A stretch of 64,000 bases of DNA, from the NCBI RefSeq assembly GCF_001866665.1, contig NZ_MLYO01000100.1:25224-89223 (forward strand), given 5' to 3'. This DNA comes from Streptomyces monashensis. Lineage in GTDB: Bacteria > Actinomycetota > Actinomycetes > Streptomycetales > Streptomycetaceae. Both the position numbers and the translations under genes were made by a program. The first letter of the stretch is position 1; the number at the start of each line of letters is the position of its first letter. This document shows positions 54,536 to 62,995 of this stretch, piece after piece. The notes under the pieces were generated by a model. It had not been told where the DNA came from. It searched no databases and saw only the letters and a program-made list of their open reading frames with translations.

Positions 54536-55908
54536 TCATGGCGGTGTCCAGGTGAGGCCGGTCTCGGTGATGAAGCCGTCGAGGAGGTCGGGTCGGTATT
54601 GCATCTTCTTCAGCCGGGTGCGGGTGAGGTCGGCGAGGGCGTCGACGGTGCAGGCGGCGAGGTTGCCCAGGTCGTTCTTCAGGTTCGCCCACACGCCTTC
54701 GGCCGGGTTCAGGTCCGGGGCGTAGGCCGGCAGGCGGAAGACGGTCAGCCACTGTTGCCGGGCGGCCAGTAACTCGCGCATCAGTGCGTCTTTATGCTGG
54801 GTGGAGTTGTCCCAGATCAGCACGGTCTTCCCACCGAGCTGCTGGTGGGCGGCGTCCAGCAGGGCGGCGAAGTCCTGCTCCCTGAAGCCGTTCTTCTCGC
54901 CGCGCCGACCGGGGTGGTGCACCAGCATCCGGTAGAACAGGCGGGTCCGCTCGCCCGGCTTCGCGCAGACCATCCCGGCGACCGAGACCCGCCCCGATCC
55001 CTTCCCCGAGACTTTGACCTGCGGCGGCACTCCGATGCGGGACCAGGTGCGGGACTTGGGCGGACGCAGCGCCTGGCCCGACTCGTCCTCGAACACCAGC
55101 CACGCGTCCTGCTCCCTCACCTTCTTTCCACGCGCGCCCATGTCTCCTCCCGCCACTGGCCGCACCTGCTCCTCGTCCCGTTCGGCGGCCCGGTGCTGTC
55201 GGCGTACACCTGAACACGGCCAGCAAGGTACAGAGATACGTCCCCACCCGAAGAAGGTCACGTGCAGGTCGGAGAGCCGGGGCCGCCCGATCTCTGAGGG
55301 TGCGTGACAGGACGGCCAGTCAAGGGCGCCCTTCGGGCGTCGCTGCGCGATGGGGCGTCGCCCCACCCTGGACAGCCCGCCCTGTCACGAGGCTGGCTGG
55401 CTATCGGCCGGCCCCGGCCCTGTGGCAACCAGGTAGCTGGCCCCGTTCGTGTGTACCTGGCTGGGGAGAAAACCCCGTACTCCGACAGGTGCACCGGAAC
55501 CTGGACGGAAAAGCCCATCTGCCGCAGGATCCCCGACAGTTGTGGCTGGCTGAAGCGCACGTGGAAGCGCCGGGCGACGAGCACCGAGATCCTCGCCAGC
55601 GTCCACCGCTGGTCTTCCGTCCAGCCATGCGCGGCCGGTCCCTGCTCCAGCGCCCTGGCCAGCCAGGCCCGCCAGCCCGGCTGCATCCGCGACGCCACCC
55701 CCGAGGGCCCTCTGGAGCGCAGAGCATCCGTGCCGCCTTCCCGCCAGGCAACGTGCCAGGCATACGCGGACTTCCGTGAGACCCGTAACGCCCGCGCGAC
55801 CTGCGGCGGCCGCATCCCGGCCGCGAACATCTCGGCGGCCTGGAACCGCACCCGCTCCCGCCGGGCCCGCTCCACCGCGGTCAGGCCACCCCCATCGGGA
55901 TACCTCAT
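54536..55908 (-). pseudogene. IS630-family transposase, split by a MITE-like insertion
   Basis: N-terminal part (MRYPDGGGLTAVERARRERV, helix-turn-helix VARALRVSRKSAYAWHVAW) ends at GFSVQVPVH near 55,493. The DDE part resumes near 55,196 with RAAERDEEQV, DAWLVFEDESGQALRPPKS, TVLIWDNSTQHKDALM and APDLNPAEGVWANLKNDLGN, ending TGLTWTPP. Deleting the insertion and one 5-bp duplication gives a continuous 358-aa frame. The short stretch after DEEQV (PVAGGDMGARG) appears displaced; the alternative frame gives QWREETWARVE, as expected for the family, so a compensating pair of indels is also present. Confidence 0.8.
55197..55487. mobile_element. 291-bp MITE-like non-autonomous element
   Basis: Begins TGTCGGCGTAC and ends GTACTCCGACA (inverted ends TGTCGG-C/A-GTAC), and is flanked by the 5-bp direct repeat GGTGC (55192-55196 and 55488-55492). 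A second, longer internal similarity, GTACACCTGAACACGGCCAGC near the left end versus GTACACACGAACGGGGCCAGC in the right arm (inverted), looks like a transposase-binding repeat. No coding capacity. Ends with TGT and a 5-bp duplication are seen in Tn7-like and Tn402/Tn552 (TniA-type) elements. Confidence 0.8.
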
Positions 55909-55966
55909 CCCACTGGCATACACCCACCGCCGAAACCACCGTCACCCCGAAGCGCAAACCTCAGAA

Positions 55967-56948
55967 GTCAGCCGCATCCCGTCGGCGTCGGTGATCCGCA
56001 ACTGAGCACCGGGGTGCGGCCGTTCCTTGCGGACGATCAGCCGCATGCCCGGCGGCCAGCCCTTCAGCACGTCGGCCGCGATCTCGGCGACCCGCGCACC
56101 GTCCCGGATCTGACCGTCGGGTTCGACGGCCGGTGTCCAGGCCGACGCGGGAACGAGAAGAGCCGCCTGGTGGATGGCGTCGGTGATGACCATCCCGACC
56201 GAGTAGGACAGCCCGCGCCGGGTGAGCCAGTTGAAGAACTCGTGGGCGCCGCCGGCGGAGTCGGTGCGGATCAGCGTCCGCCGTCCACGCCGGTGTTGCC
56301 GAACTGGGCCAGTGCCTGCCGAGTGACGGTGATGTGGTCGCTCGCGGTGTTGCTGCCCGCGTTCCCGGGCCGCAGCAGGCCCGCGACCGGCTCACCCGAG
56401 CCGCCTCGGCCGTGGTCGACGAACGCGACCAGCGGGTGGTGCCCGAAGGTCTTCTTCCACGTCGCGGCGGCGTCCTGCTTCTCGGAGTGCGCCAGGACCA
56501 GGACGCCGTCGAGGTCCACGATCACCTCGCCGCCCGCACCCGGCGCCGCCTGACCGGCCAATCTCCAAACGTGCTCTCGCACTTCGGCCTGTGCCCGATG
56601 GATGGCCGCAAGCGCTGTGGGACCCGCTGCAGCCAGCGTGTCGATCAGCCGGGAGACAGCCGGATCGGACGCGACCACGCCGAACACGGGGGGCTCGGCC
56701 CGCAGCATGCCGATGTCCGATAGACAGTCCCCGCCCAGCGCGACGCTCAGGGCGAGGTCCAGGAGGATCTTGCCTGGATCGTGGACCGCCCGAGGCTTGC
56801 GCCACGGCTCCAGCACCGCCGACAGGGCTGAGTCCAGGCCGATCCGTCGGGCGGTCTCCACCAGCAGGAACCGGCCCGCCTGCGAGACGACGCCGTTGCC
56901 GTTCCCCGACACCCGCAGGCGCGGGTAGAACCCGATACGCTTCCTCAC
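55967..56948 (-). pseudogene. IS1380-family transposase, N-terminal part
   Basis: GTG 56948 starts RKRIGFYPRLRVSGNGNGVV; the DDE domain follows (DPGKILLDLALSVALGGDCL, EVIVDLDGVLVLAHSEKQDA, GRGGSGEPVAGLLRPGNAGS). A frameshift near 56,270 moves the frame; it continues with LIRTDSAGGAHEFFNWLTRR, GMVITDAIHQAALLVPASAW and ends at the IS630 insertion. The matching C-terminal part is at 54127-54508. Non-functional. Confidence 0.82.
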
Positions 56949-56998
56949 CTGAAGAGTGCCTCCGGACGGCGCGGGAACTGGGACCTCGACGATCCTTA

Positions 56999-57064
56999 TT
57001 CTCGCTGGTCAGAGGCACTTTTTGCGTAGATGGTCACCTACCGGACAGTCCACCTGGTCAAAGC
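56999..57064 (+). repeat. Direct repeat copy A
   Basis: Starts TTCTCGCTGGTCAGAGGC and includes CCTACCGGACAG and GGTCAAAGC. The first 18 bases are identical to copy B at 57832. It lies between the degenerate IS1380 gene and the 213-aa unknown gene. Confidence 0.7.
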
Positions 57065-57091
57065 CTGGGGCGGGCGGAGGGGATAGGCAGG

Positions 57092-57733
57092 ATGACGTCG
57101 CCAGGCTCTCAAGAGGCAACGACGGGGGCCCGGTCGGTGTGGGCACTCACGCCGCTGGAGAGCGTCGGCCCGTTGCAGTTCGGGATGAGCATGGATCAGG
57201 CAGCGGCTGCGCTCCCGGAGATCCCTGAGTTGCGCCGGTTCCAGGCCGAACCCTGGTTTCCAGAGGTCGTGGGTATCCAACTGGGGGTCAGCCGCGAGGA
57301 ACCTGCCGTACACGAGTACTTCGACGGCTCGGGCCAGCTGTTCTGCGTGGCGATTGATGCTGTTCGCGGACCGCAGGTGACAATGGACGGGGCGGAGTTG
57401 GTCGGTGGGGACCCGGCCAGGCTGGAGGAATGGCTGTTCGACCTCCCTGACTCGATGGGCGGCGTGTCCTACGGGCCACGCGGAAACCCGGGGATGAACG
57501 GCCTGGGCCTGGTCCTGCGAGTGCAGGACACTCCAACCGGACTGGTGACTCGGCCGGTGCTGGTTGGCCGAGACTGGGCCGACCGATGCGCTGACGACTG
57601 GGAGGGCGCTATCCCGGAGTGCGAGTGGGTGGGGCATGTGTGGCCTCACCCGTTTCTTGCCCCAGGGGTTCATGTGTGGCCGTCAGCCGGACAAGAGCCG
57701 GCATGGGCAGGCCGGTGGACACCGCCGTTCTGA
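57092..57733 (+). CDS. Protein of unknown function, 213 aa
   Basis: Soluble-looking protein with WALTPLESVGPLQFGMSMDQ near the N-terminus, VHEYFDGSGQLFCVAIDAVR in the middle and many Trp/Pro in the last 50 residues (DWEGAIPECEWVGHVWPHPF). No signal peptide, no membrane segment, no catalytic motif I recognise. ATG 57092 is preceded by GGAGGGG. It sits alone between two direct repeats, downstream of an IS graveyard, so it may be a cargo or immunity-type gene, but that is only a guess. Confidence 0.65.
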   Translation: MTSPGSQEATTGARSVWALTPLESVGPLQFGMSMDQAAAALPEIPELRRFQAEPWFPEVVGIQLGVSREEPAVHEYFDGSGQLFCVAIDAVRGPQVTMDGAELVGGDPARLEEWLFDLPDSMGGVSYGPRGNPGMNGLGLVLRVQDTPTGLVTRPVLVGRDWADRCADDWEGAIPECEWVGHVWPHPFLAPGVHVWPSAGQEPAWAGRWTPPF

Positions 57734-57831
57734 CAGCTCGGCCAGCCGCGTGGGTTCGGGGGACGTCATCGTGACTGCTCACTTGAGAGGTGCATTCGGC
57801 TGCCGTAGAAGCAGAACCTCGTCAGCCCTCC

Positions 57832-57896
57832 TTCTCGCTGGTCAGAGGCGCTCCTCAGATGACGAATACCTGCCGGACAGCGAGCCTCGTCAAAGC
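57832..57896 (+). repeat. Direct repeat copy B
   Basis: Starts TTCTCGCTGGTCAGAGGC and includes CCTGCCGGACAG and CGTCAAAGC, parallel to copy A (56999). Arms CTCGCTG (57834) and CAGCGAG (57879) are complementary. The serine dehydratase remnant is broken exactly at its right edge. Confidence 0.7.
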
Positions 57897-57904
57897 GCGA
57901 GGCT

Positions 57905-58260
57905 AGGGCGTGGTCCTCGGTGAAGGCGATCTCGGCCTCGGCGCCCTTCTCGGTGCCCAACAGTCGCAGTCGGCCGCTTTCGCGGATGCGCGCCAGGTCC
58001 GGCTCCACGCCCCCCCGCACGTCCACGGTGGCCGGCACCTGTCCCTCCAGCCCCAGCAACACTGCCTTCGGGCTGCTGTGGCCGTGGCCGGTGGCGCCGA
58101 GGGAGCCGAGCAGTTGTGCGCGGACCCTGGTCACCCGGGGCAGCGGGCCCTCGTTGTCCAGGCGCTTGACGAACATCCGGGCCGCACGTATCGGGCCGAC
58201 TGCGTGTGAACTCTACGGGCCGATGCCGATCGAGAACAGGTCGAAAACGCCGACCGCCAT
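57905..58260 (-). pseudogene. L-serine dehydratase, truncated, amber-interrupted
   Basis: From ATG 58260 the minus strand reads MAVGVFDLFSIGIGP, then TAG (58213-58215), then SSHAVGPIRAARMFVKRLDN and AQLLGSLGATGHGHSSPKAV, LLGLEGQVPATVDV, up to AEIAFTEDHALA. This is the N-terminal third of SdaA-type iron-sulfur serine dehydratase. The TAG replaces the first serine of the GPSSSH signature. The rest of the gene (iron-sulfur cysteines) is missing, cut at repeat B. Confidence 0.88.
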
Positions 58261-58293
58261 GCTTGGGTACGTCTCACGCCTTTGTGTTGAGGA

Positions 58294-58356
58294 AAGAACG
58301 CCGGAATGCCGACCTCCCGAGGCTGTCAACCGGGGGAGGTCGGCATTGGCGTTCTT
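58294..58356 (-). terminator. Long hairpin terminator after the ABC exporter operon
   Basis: Stem of 9 + 14 bp (AAGAACGCC and AATGCCGACCTCCC with complements) with a 2-base bulge and a 15-base loop, about 60 bases beyond the permease stop. The inverted structure could act on both strands. Confidence 0.8.
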
Positions 58357-58415
58357 GCCGCGCCGTGCAGTGCCCAGCACGCTTTTGCTGCGGCGACCGG
58401 CGGCTCTGCTCGGTC

Positions 58416-60824
58416 CTACTCGGTCCGCAGCGCGGTGGCGGTCCGGGTCCGTGCCGCCCAGCCGGCCGGCGGCAGTGCGCCGAGCAGGGCGATCACGATC
58501 CCGCCGGCCAGCAGGGGGATGAGCAGAGCGGCGGTGTAGGTGTGGGACACGCTCGGCGGCAGGTGCCGGCCGATCGCGTTCCCCATCGGGGTCAGCGTCG
58601 CCTTCTCCACCGCGACCCCGAGCGGGACCCCGATCAGCCCGGCGATCAGGCCGGTGAGGGACACCGAGGTCAGAACCATCGCGATGGTCTGCTTGGGTGT
58701 CATCCCGAGGGCCTTGAAGATCCCCAGATCATGAACCCGCTCACGGGTGTCCTGCACCACCATGCTCAGCACCCCGAGCGCGGCTACCGCCATCATCATC
58801 AGCGTGAGCGTGGCCACCAGGGCGCCCATGGTGATCACCACGATGTTCTTGTCCCCGCCCGAGCTCGGCTGGGCCGAGGCGTTCAGCGGGGTCAGCGCGG
58901 CGGCGGCTGAGGTGGACCAGTCCGATCCGCTGACGTTGCCGGCCAACTCGACGTTGAACTGCTCGATGTGCGGGGCCAGACCGGCGGCGGTGAAGGTGGC
59001 CGCATCCGTCATGATCGTGTAGTCGCCCACGTTGGTGTCGAAGTTGATGCCGACGACCTTCAGCGGCAGTTGCTTGTTCTGCTGCACCACGGTGACATTG
59101 TCACCGACGTGGATCCCCACCGCCGCGGCCAGCTTGTCGCCGACCACGGCCTCGCCGGGCGCTGAGAACCAGCGGCCGGACAGCAGCTCCAGGTTCGTCC
59201 AGGTGAAGTCGCCCGTGACCGTGAACACCTTCGGCGGTTCGCCGCCGGGCGGGGCGCCGACGATGGTCGCGCCGCTCTCGCCCCAGCCGAACGCGGCCTT
59301 CGTGCCCGGGGTCCTGGCGAGCGCGGCGGCCACCTTGGCGGCATCCAGGTGCGGCCTGCGCGGGTCGTTGGGGCCGTAGCGACCCCAGGGCACGCCTACG
59401 TCGGCTGTGGGTATCACAAACTTCGACGCGACGTTGAAGCCTGAGGTACTGGTGTCCAGGTACTTGTTGAACGCGGACCCCAGCCCCACCGCGAACGTGA
59501 CACTCACCACGCCGAACAGCACCGCCGCACCGACCAGTACGGCCCGGGCTGGCCGGGCGAAGGGCTGGGCCAGACCCAGCGACATGGCCCGGGGCAGCGG
59601 CAGCCGCGAGGCAAGACGCTGCGCCGTCCGACCGGCCCCGGCCCTGGGGGCGCGGCCGGCCACCAGAGCCTGCACTGTCGGCATCCGGCCGGCCCGCAGT
59701 GCCGGGATCAAAGCCGTGGTGCCGACGATCAGCAGGGTGCCCAGCGGCACCACGGCGCTGACCCACAACGGAATCGTGGCACTGGCCGCGCCGAGTTGCT
59801 TGGTGGCCCCGTCCAGGATCGGCACAGCCAGGAGATTGCCGAAAACCGTGCCGAGCACCACGCCGAGTGTCGCCGGGATCATGGCCTGCGCGGTGTAGGC
59901 GCGGGCCACCTGCGAAGGGGTGAAGCCCAACGACTTCAGAATCCCGATGCGCCGGATTCCCGAGGCCACAGCCCCGCTGACCACGATCGCGATGATCAGC
60001 ACCGACATCAACAGCCCGAGGATCCCGAAGCCGGTCAGGAACGGCACGAAGGCCTTGGCGTTGCCGGTCGCCTGCTCTTCCGCGGTCAGGTATGACTGTG
60101 CGCCCTCGACCGCGCCGGCCGGCGCAGCGGCGGCCACCGCCTGCTTGTCGGTGGCGATGTCGGCGTCGGTCCCGGCCTTGGCGAACCGGTAGAGCATCTG
60201 CACGGCGGACTTGGCACCGGCGGCGGTGAGCCGCGCGAAACCGTCGGCGGTGGCGAAGGCGGTCGCGCTGTTGGTCACCGAGCCGCCGAAGCCGACGACC
60301 TTGAACGACGGCTTGCCCGGCAGGGAGGAGAACACCACCGAATCGCCGAAGCAGACGGTGGCATAGTGCTGCCACGGCAGCGCGATCTCGCCCGGGCTGG
60401 CCGGCCAGCGCCCCCGGGCCAGCACGAGTTGGTCCATCCCGGAGGTGCTACCCAGGTCGGGCCGGGTGGTGACGGTGACCGGACCGTTGTCGTGACCGGC
60501 GAAATCCTTCTTGGGGCAGTCCGTGCCGACGGTCGTGTCCAGGGCGGCGGCGATCGGGTACGGTCCGGCCGCCTCGGTAACGCCGGCGGCGTGCGCGGTG
60601 GCGGCGGCCTGCGCGGCCGTGGCCTTCGAGCCGTCGAACTGGACCGCCAGGTGCGCCCCGTTCCGAGCACTGAAAGCGTGGTCGAACGGGGCCTGCACGA
60701 CGGCCAGCAGGCCGAGGGAGAGTACTGAGGACGTCACCGCGGCGAACGTCGTCAGGGCCATGACGATGGACTGGATCCGACGCCGGCCCACGCCGGAGCG
60801 TACGACCTTGCCGAGCGCGCTCAC
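58416..60824 (-). CDS. FtsX/MacB-type ABC transporter permease
   Basis: 802-aa permease with two FtsX domains: an N-terminal helix, a large extracytoplasmic domain (~45-265), three helices (FGILGLLMSVLIIAIVVSGA; IRRIGILKSLGFTPSQVA), a linker, then a second helix and periplasmic domain (~480-650) and three more helices (ERVHDLGIFKALGMTPKQTI). Typical of exporters or resistance pumps for peptides and lipids. GTG start overlaps the upstream 29-codon frame by GTGA. Confidence 0.9.
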   Translation of the reverse strand: MSALGKVVRSGVGRRRIQSIVMALTTFAAVTSSVLSLGLLAVVQAPFDHAFSARNGAHLAVQFDGSKATAAQAAATAHAAGVTEAAGPYPIAAALDTTVGTDCPKKDFAGHDNGPVTVTTRPDLGSTSGMDQLVLARGRWPASPGEIALPWQHYATVCFGDSVVFSSLPGKPSFKVVGFGGSVTNSATAFATADGFARLTAAGAKSAVQMLYRFAKAGTDADIATDKQAVAAAAPAGAVEGAQSYLTAEEQATGNAKAFVPFLTGFGILGLLMSVLIIAIVVSGAVASGIRRIGILKSLGFTPSQVARAYTAQAMIPATLGVVLGTVFGNLLAVPILDGATKQLGAASATIPLWVSAVVPLGTLLIVGTTALIPALRAGRMPTVQALVAGRAPRAGAGRTAQRLASRLPLPRAMSLGLAQPFARPARAVLVGAAVLFGVVSVTFAVGLGSAFNKYLDTSTSGFNVASKFVIPTADVGVPWGRYGPNDPRRPHLDAAKVAAALARTPGTKAAFGWGESGATIVGAPPGGEPPKVFTVTGDFTWTNLELLSGRWFSAPGEAVVGDKLAAAVGIHVGDNVTVVQQNKQLPLKVVGINFDTNVGDYTIMTDAATFTAAGLAPHIEQFNVELAGNVSGSDWSTSAAAALTPLNASAQPSSGGDKNIVVITMGALVATLTLMMMAVAALGVLSMVVQDTRERVHDLGIFKALGMTPKQTIAMVLTSVSLTGLIAGLIGVPLGVAVEKATLTPMGNAIGRHLPPSVSHTYTAALLIPLLAGGIVIALLGALPPAGWAARTRTATALRTE

Positions 60825-60910
60825 CGGCTCACCGCCGGCAACAGGCGGGCCACGGGCCGGAATCCGACCTCGAAGAGGCGCCGGGGCATCGGCGGCTTGC
60901 GCAGTGTCAT
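60821..60910 (-). CDS. 29-residue open frame between ATPase and permease genes
   Basis: ATG (60908-60910) overlaps the ATPase stop as ATGA, and its TGA overlaps the permease GTG as GTGA. The product begins MTLRKPPMPRRLFEVGFRPV and is strongly basic (six Arg and one Lys in 29) and amphipathic. It fills the otherwise unexplained 82-base gap exactly, with four-base overlaps on both sides, the arrangement of a translationally coupled gene. It may be a real small subunit or only a coupling device. Confidence 0.5.
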   Translation of the reverse strand: MTLRKPPMPRRLFEVGFRPVARLLPAVSR

Positions 60911-61659
60911 CCGACCGCTCCCGCCGGACGGGTCAGCGGCGTGCGGGCGGCCAGGCCGGCACCGCTGCCGTCGTTGACGACGTCCCGCTTGACCGCGCCG
61001 TCCACCAACTCGATCGTGCGGCGCGCGGTGCTCGCGGCCAACTGCACATCGTGGGTCACCAACAAGATGGTCTGGCCCTCGCTGTTCAGGTCCAGCAGCA
61101 GCCGGCGCACGTCCTCGGCCGAACTCGAGTCCAGGGCGCCGGTGGGCTCGTCGGCCAGCAGCAGCGCCGGCTTGTTCATCAGGGCCCGGGCCACCGCCAC
61201 CCGCTGCCGTTGCCCGCCGGACAGCCGCTGCGGGTAGGCCTTGGCATGCCGGTCGATGCCCAGCGAGCCGAGCAGCTCGATGGCCCGCCGCTTCGCCTCA
61301 CCCTTGCCCATCCCGGCCAGCTGCGCCGGAACCATGACGTTGTCCAACACGGTCAGGTCGTCGAGCAGATTGAAGAACTGGAAGATCATTCCGATCGAGG
61401 CCCGGCGGTACTTCGCCGAACCGGCCTCACCGAGCTGATCGACGCGGGTGCCATCGACGGTCACGGTGCCACTGGAAGGCTTGTCCAGACCGGCGATCAG
61501 ATTCAGCAGCGTGGACTTCCCGCTGCCGGAATGGCCGAGGATCGCCACGCACTCACCGGACGCCACGGACAAGGTCACACCGGCCAGCGCGGGCGGGCCG
61601 TCGTCGTACTTCTTTATCGCGTCCTGGAGAGCGATCATCGGCGGATTCGTCATGGCCAT
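60907..61659 (-). CDS. ABC transporter ATPase (LolD/MacB-type)
   Basis: 250-aa ATPase: Walker A GHSGSGKST, Q-loop FQFFNLLDDLTVLDN, signature LSGGQRQRVAVARAL, Walker B ALLLADEPTGALD, H-loop VTHD. Partner of the FtsX-type permease. ATG 61659 or the overlapping ATG 61653. Divergent from the histidine kinase gene with 136 bases between starts. Confidence 0.93.
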   Translation of the reverse strand: MAMTNPPMIALQDAIKKYDDGPPALAGVTLSVASGECVAILGHSGSGKSTLLNLIAGLDKPSSGTVTVDGTRVDQLGEAGSAKYRRASIGMIFQFFNLLDDLTVLDNVMVPAQLAGMGKGEAKRRAIELLGSLGIDRHAKAYPQRLSGGQRQRVAVARALMNKPALLLADEPTGALDSSSAEDVRRLLLDLNSEGQTILLVTHDVQLAASTARRTIELVDGAVKRDVVNDGSGAGLAARTPLTRPAGAVG

Positions 61660-61795
61660 GAACCTAGGAACGGACCATGATCCATCGCGTCGGCTGGCGG
61701 ATGTCACCTCTCCCCAGGCCATCGGCCCGGCGGCGTACCCCGCGTACATCCCCGGGGCGACGCGCGGAGCCGACGCCGCTGAATACGATCTCCGG

Positions 61796-62995
61796 ATGGA
61801 AGAGCTTCTTCAGCGTCTCTCGACATCGAAGCGCGTGACCTGGCTGATGTCACAGGCCGTGGTGCCGGCCGCCGCCTGCTTCTACGCGATGCTGCTCCCC
61901 TGGACGATGCCGGCCCCTGCGGACGGCCTGTTCCGGTTCCCCGACCTCGAGCCCGTCCAGATGCTGGGTCTGTACGTCGTGCTCGCCCTTCCGGTTCTGC
62001 TGGTGCGCCGTCTGCCGGCGACCGTCTTCGCGGTGATCCTGGGCGAATCGGTCCTCGGCGACCTCTTCGGCGCGCGGCCCGTGATCGTGTTCGTCCTGCT
62101 CGTCGCCTTGGGCGGGTACCTCGCCGCCCGGCAGCCGAAGGCTGCCGCCGTCGGCTCCGTCGCGGGCGTCGCGGCCGCGTTCGTCAACGACATCCACGGC
62201 TACCCCGGGGAGACCGTCGGCGACGCGGCCCAGTGGACCGGGGGGATCGCGTTGTGGTTCGCGGTCGCGTGGGTCTTCGGGGGGGTGTATCGCAAACGCC
62301 GTGAATACCTCGAAGCCCTGCATGAGCAGAGGGCGGCCCGCGCCGTCATGGCCGAGCGGCTGCGGATCGCCCGTGAACTGCACGACAGCGTCGCGCACAG
62401 CATCGGGATCATCACGGTGCTGTCGGGAGCGGCGGCGCGGGTTGTGGAGACCAAGCCCGAGCAGACGCGGCAGGCGCTGACCGGCATCGAGTCCACCAGC
62501 CGCCAGACGCTGCTCGAGCTGCAGCGCATGCTCGGGGCGCTCCGCCGCGCCGAGCCGGACGACGCCATGCCGGGGGCCGCTCCGCTGGCGCCGGCCGGCA
62601 GCCTGGCCGACGTCCCGCGGCTCGCCGAACGCACGGCCGACGCCGGGGTGCGGGTCCAGGTGACCTGGCGGGGCGAGCGGCGTCCGCTGCCGCCGGAGAT
62701 CGAACTGTCGGCGTTCCGCATCATCCAGGAGTCGGTGACCAACGTGGTGCGGCATTCCGGGGCGCGAATGTGCCGGGTCGCGGTCGGTTACGAGCCGGAA
62801 GGAGTGAGGATCGAGGTGGTGGACGACGGGGACGACGGTTCCGGCGGGCTGGGCCGTCCGAGGCACTCCGCGGCCGGCGGGAGCGGCTTCGGCCTGCTCG
62901 GCATGTGCGAGCGAGTGACGTTGCTGTCCGGCCAGTTCAGCGCCGGCCGGCGTCCGGAGGGCGGATTCCGGGTGACGGCGAGCCTCCCGGCATGA
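61796..62995 (+). CDS. NarL-type sensor histidine kinase
   Basis: 399 aa. Four to five N-terminal membrane segments (~20-160), then HisKA_3 with His196 in ELHDSVAHSIG and a HATPase (IIQESVTNVVRHSGA, GSGFGLLGMCERVTLLSG). Senses membrane or envelope signals. ATG 61796 (MEELLQRLST) is preferred to longer in-frame starts that would overlap the divergent ATPase gene. Stop overlaps the regulator start. Confidence 0.9.
   Translation: MEELLQRLSTSKRVTWLMSQAVVPAAACFYAMLLPWTMPAPADGLFRFPDLEPVQMLGLYVVLALPVLLVRRLPATVFAVILGESVLGDLFGARPVIVFVLLVALGGYLAARQPKAAAVGSVAGVAAAFVNDIHGYPGETVGDAAQWTGGIALWFAVAWVFGGVYRKRREYLEALHEQRAARAVMAERLRIARELHDSVAHSIGIITVLSGAAARVVETKPEQTRQALTGIESTSRQTLLELQRMLGALRRAEPDDAMPGAAPLAPAGSLADVPRLAERTADAGVRVQVTWRGERRPLPPEIELSAFRIIQESVTNVVRHSGARMCRVAVGYEPEGVRIEVVDDGDDGSGGLGRPRHSAAGGSGFGLLGMCERVTLLSGQFSAGRRPEGGFRVTASLPA

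Larger units (their letters stand above)
54511..55964 (-). mobile_element. IS630-family element inserted in the IS1380 transposase
   Basis: Perfect 25-bp terminal inverted repeats at 54511-54535 and 55940-55964 (CTGAGGTTTGCGC at the outer ends), with AA duplicated outside (54509-54510, 55965-55966). Removing the element and one AA joins the IS1380 frame as ...RLT-CFATNTTG..., the expected protein. It is itself split by a 291-bp MITE-like element; without that it is about 1.16 kb, normal for IS630. Confidence 0.85.
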
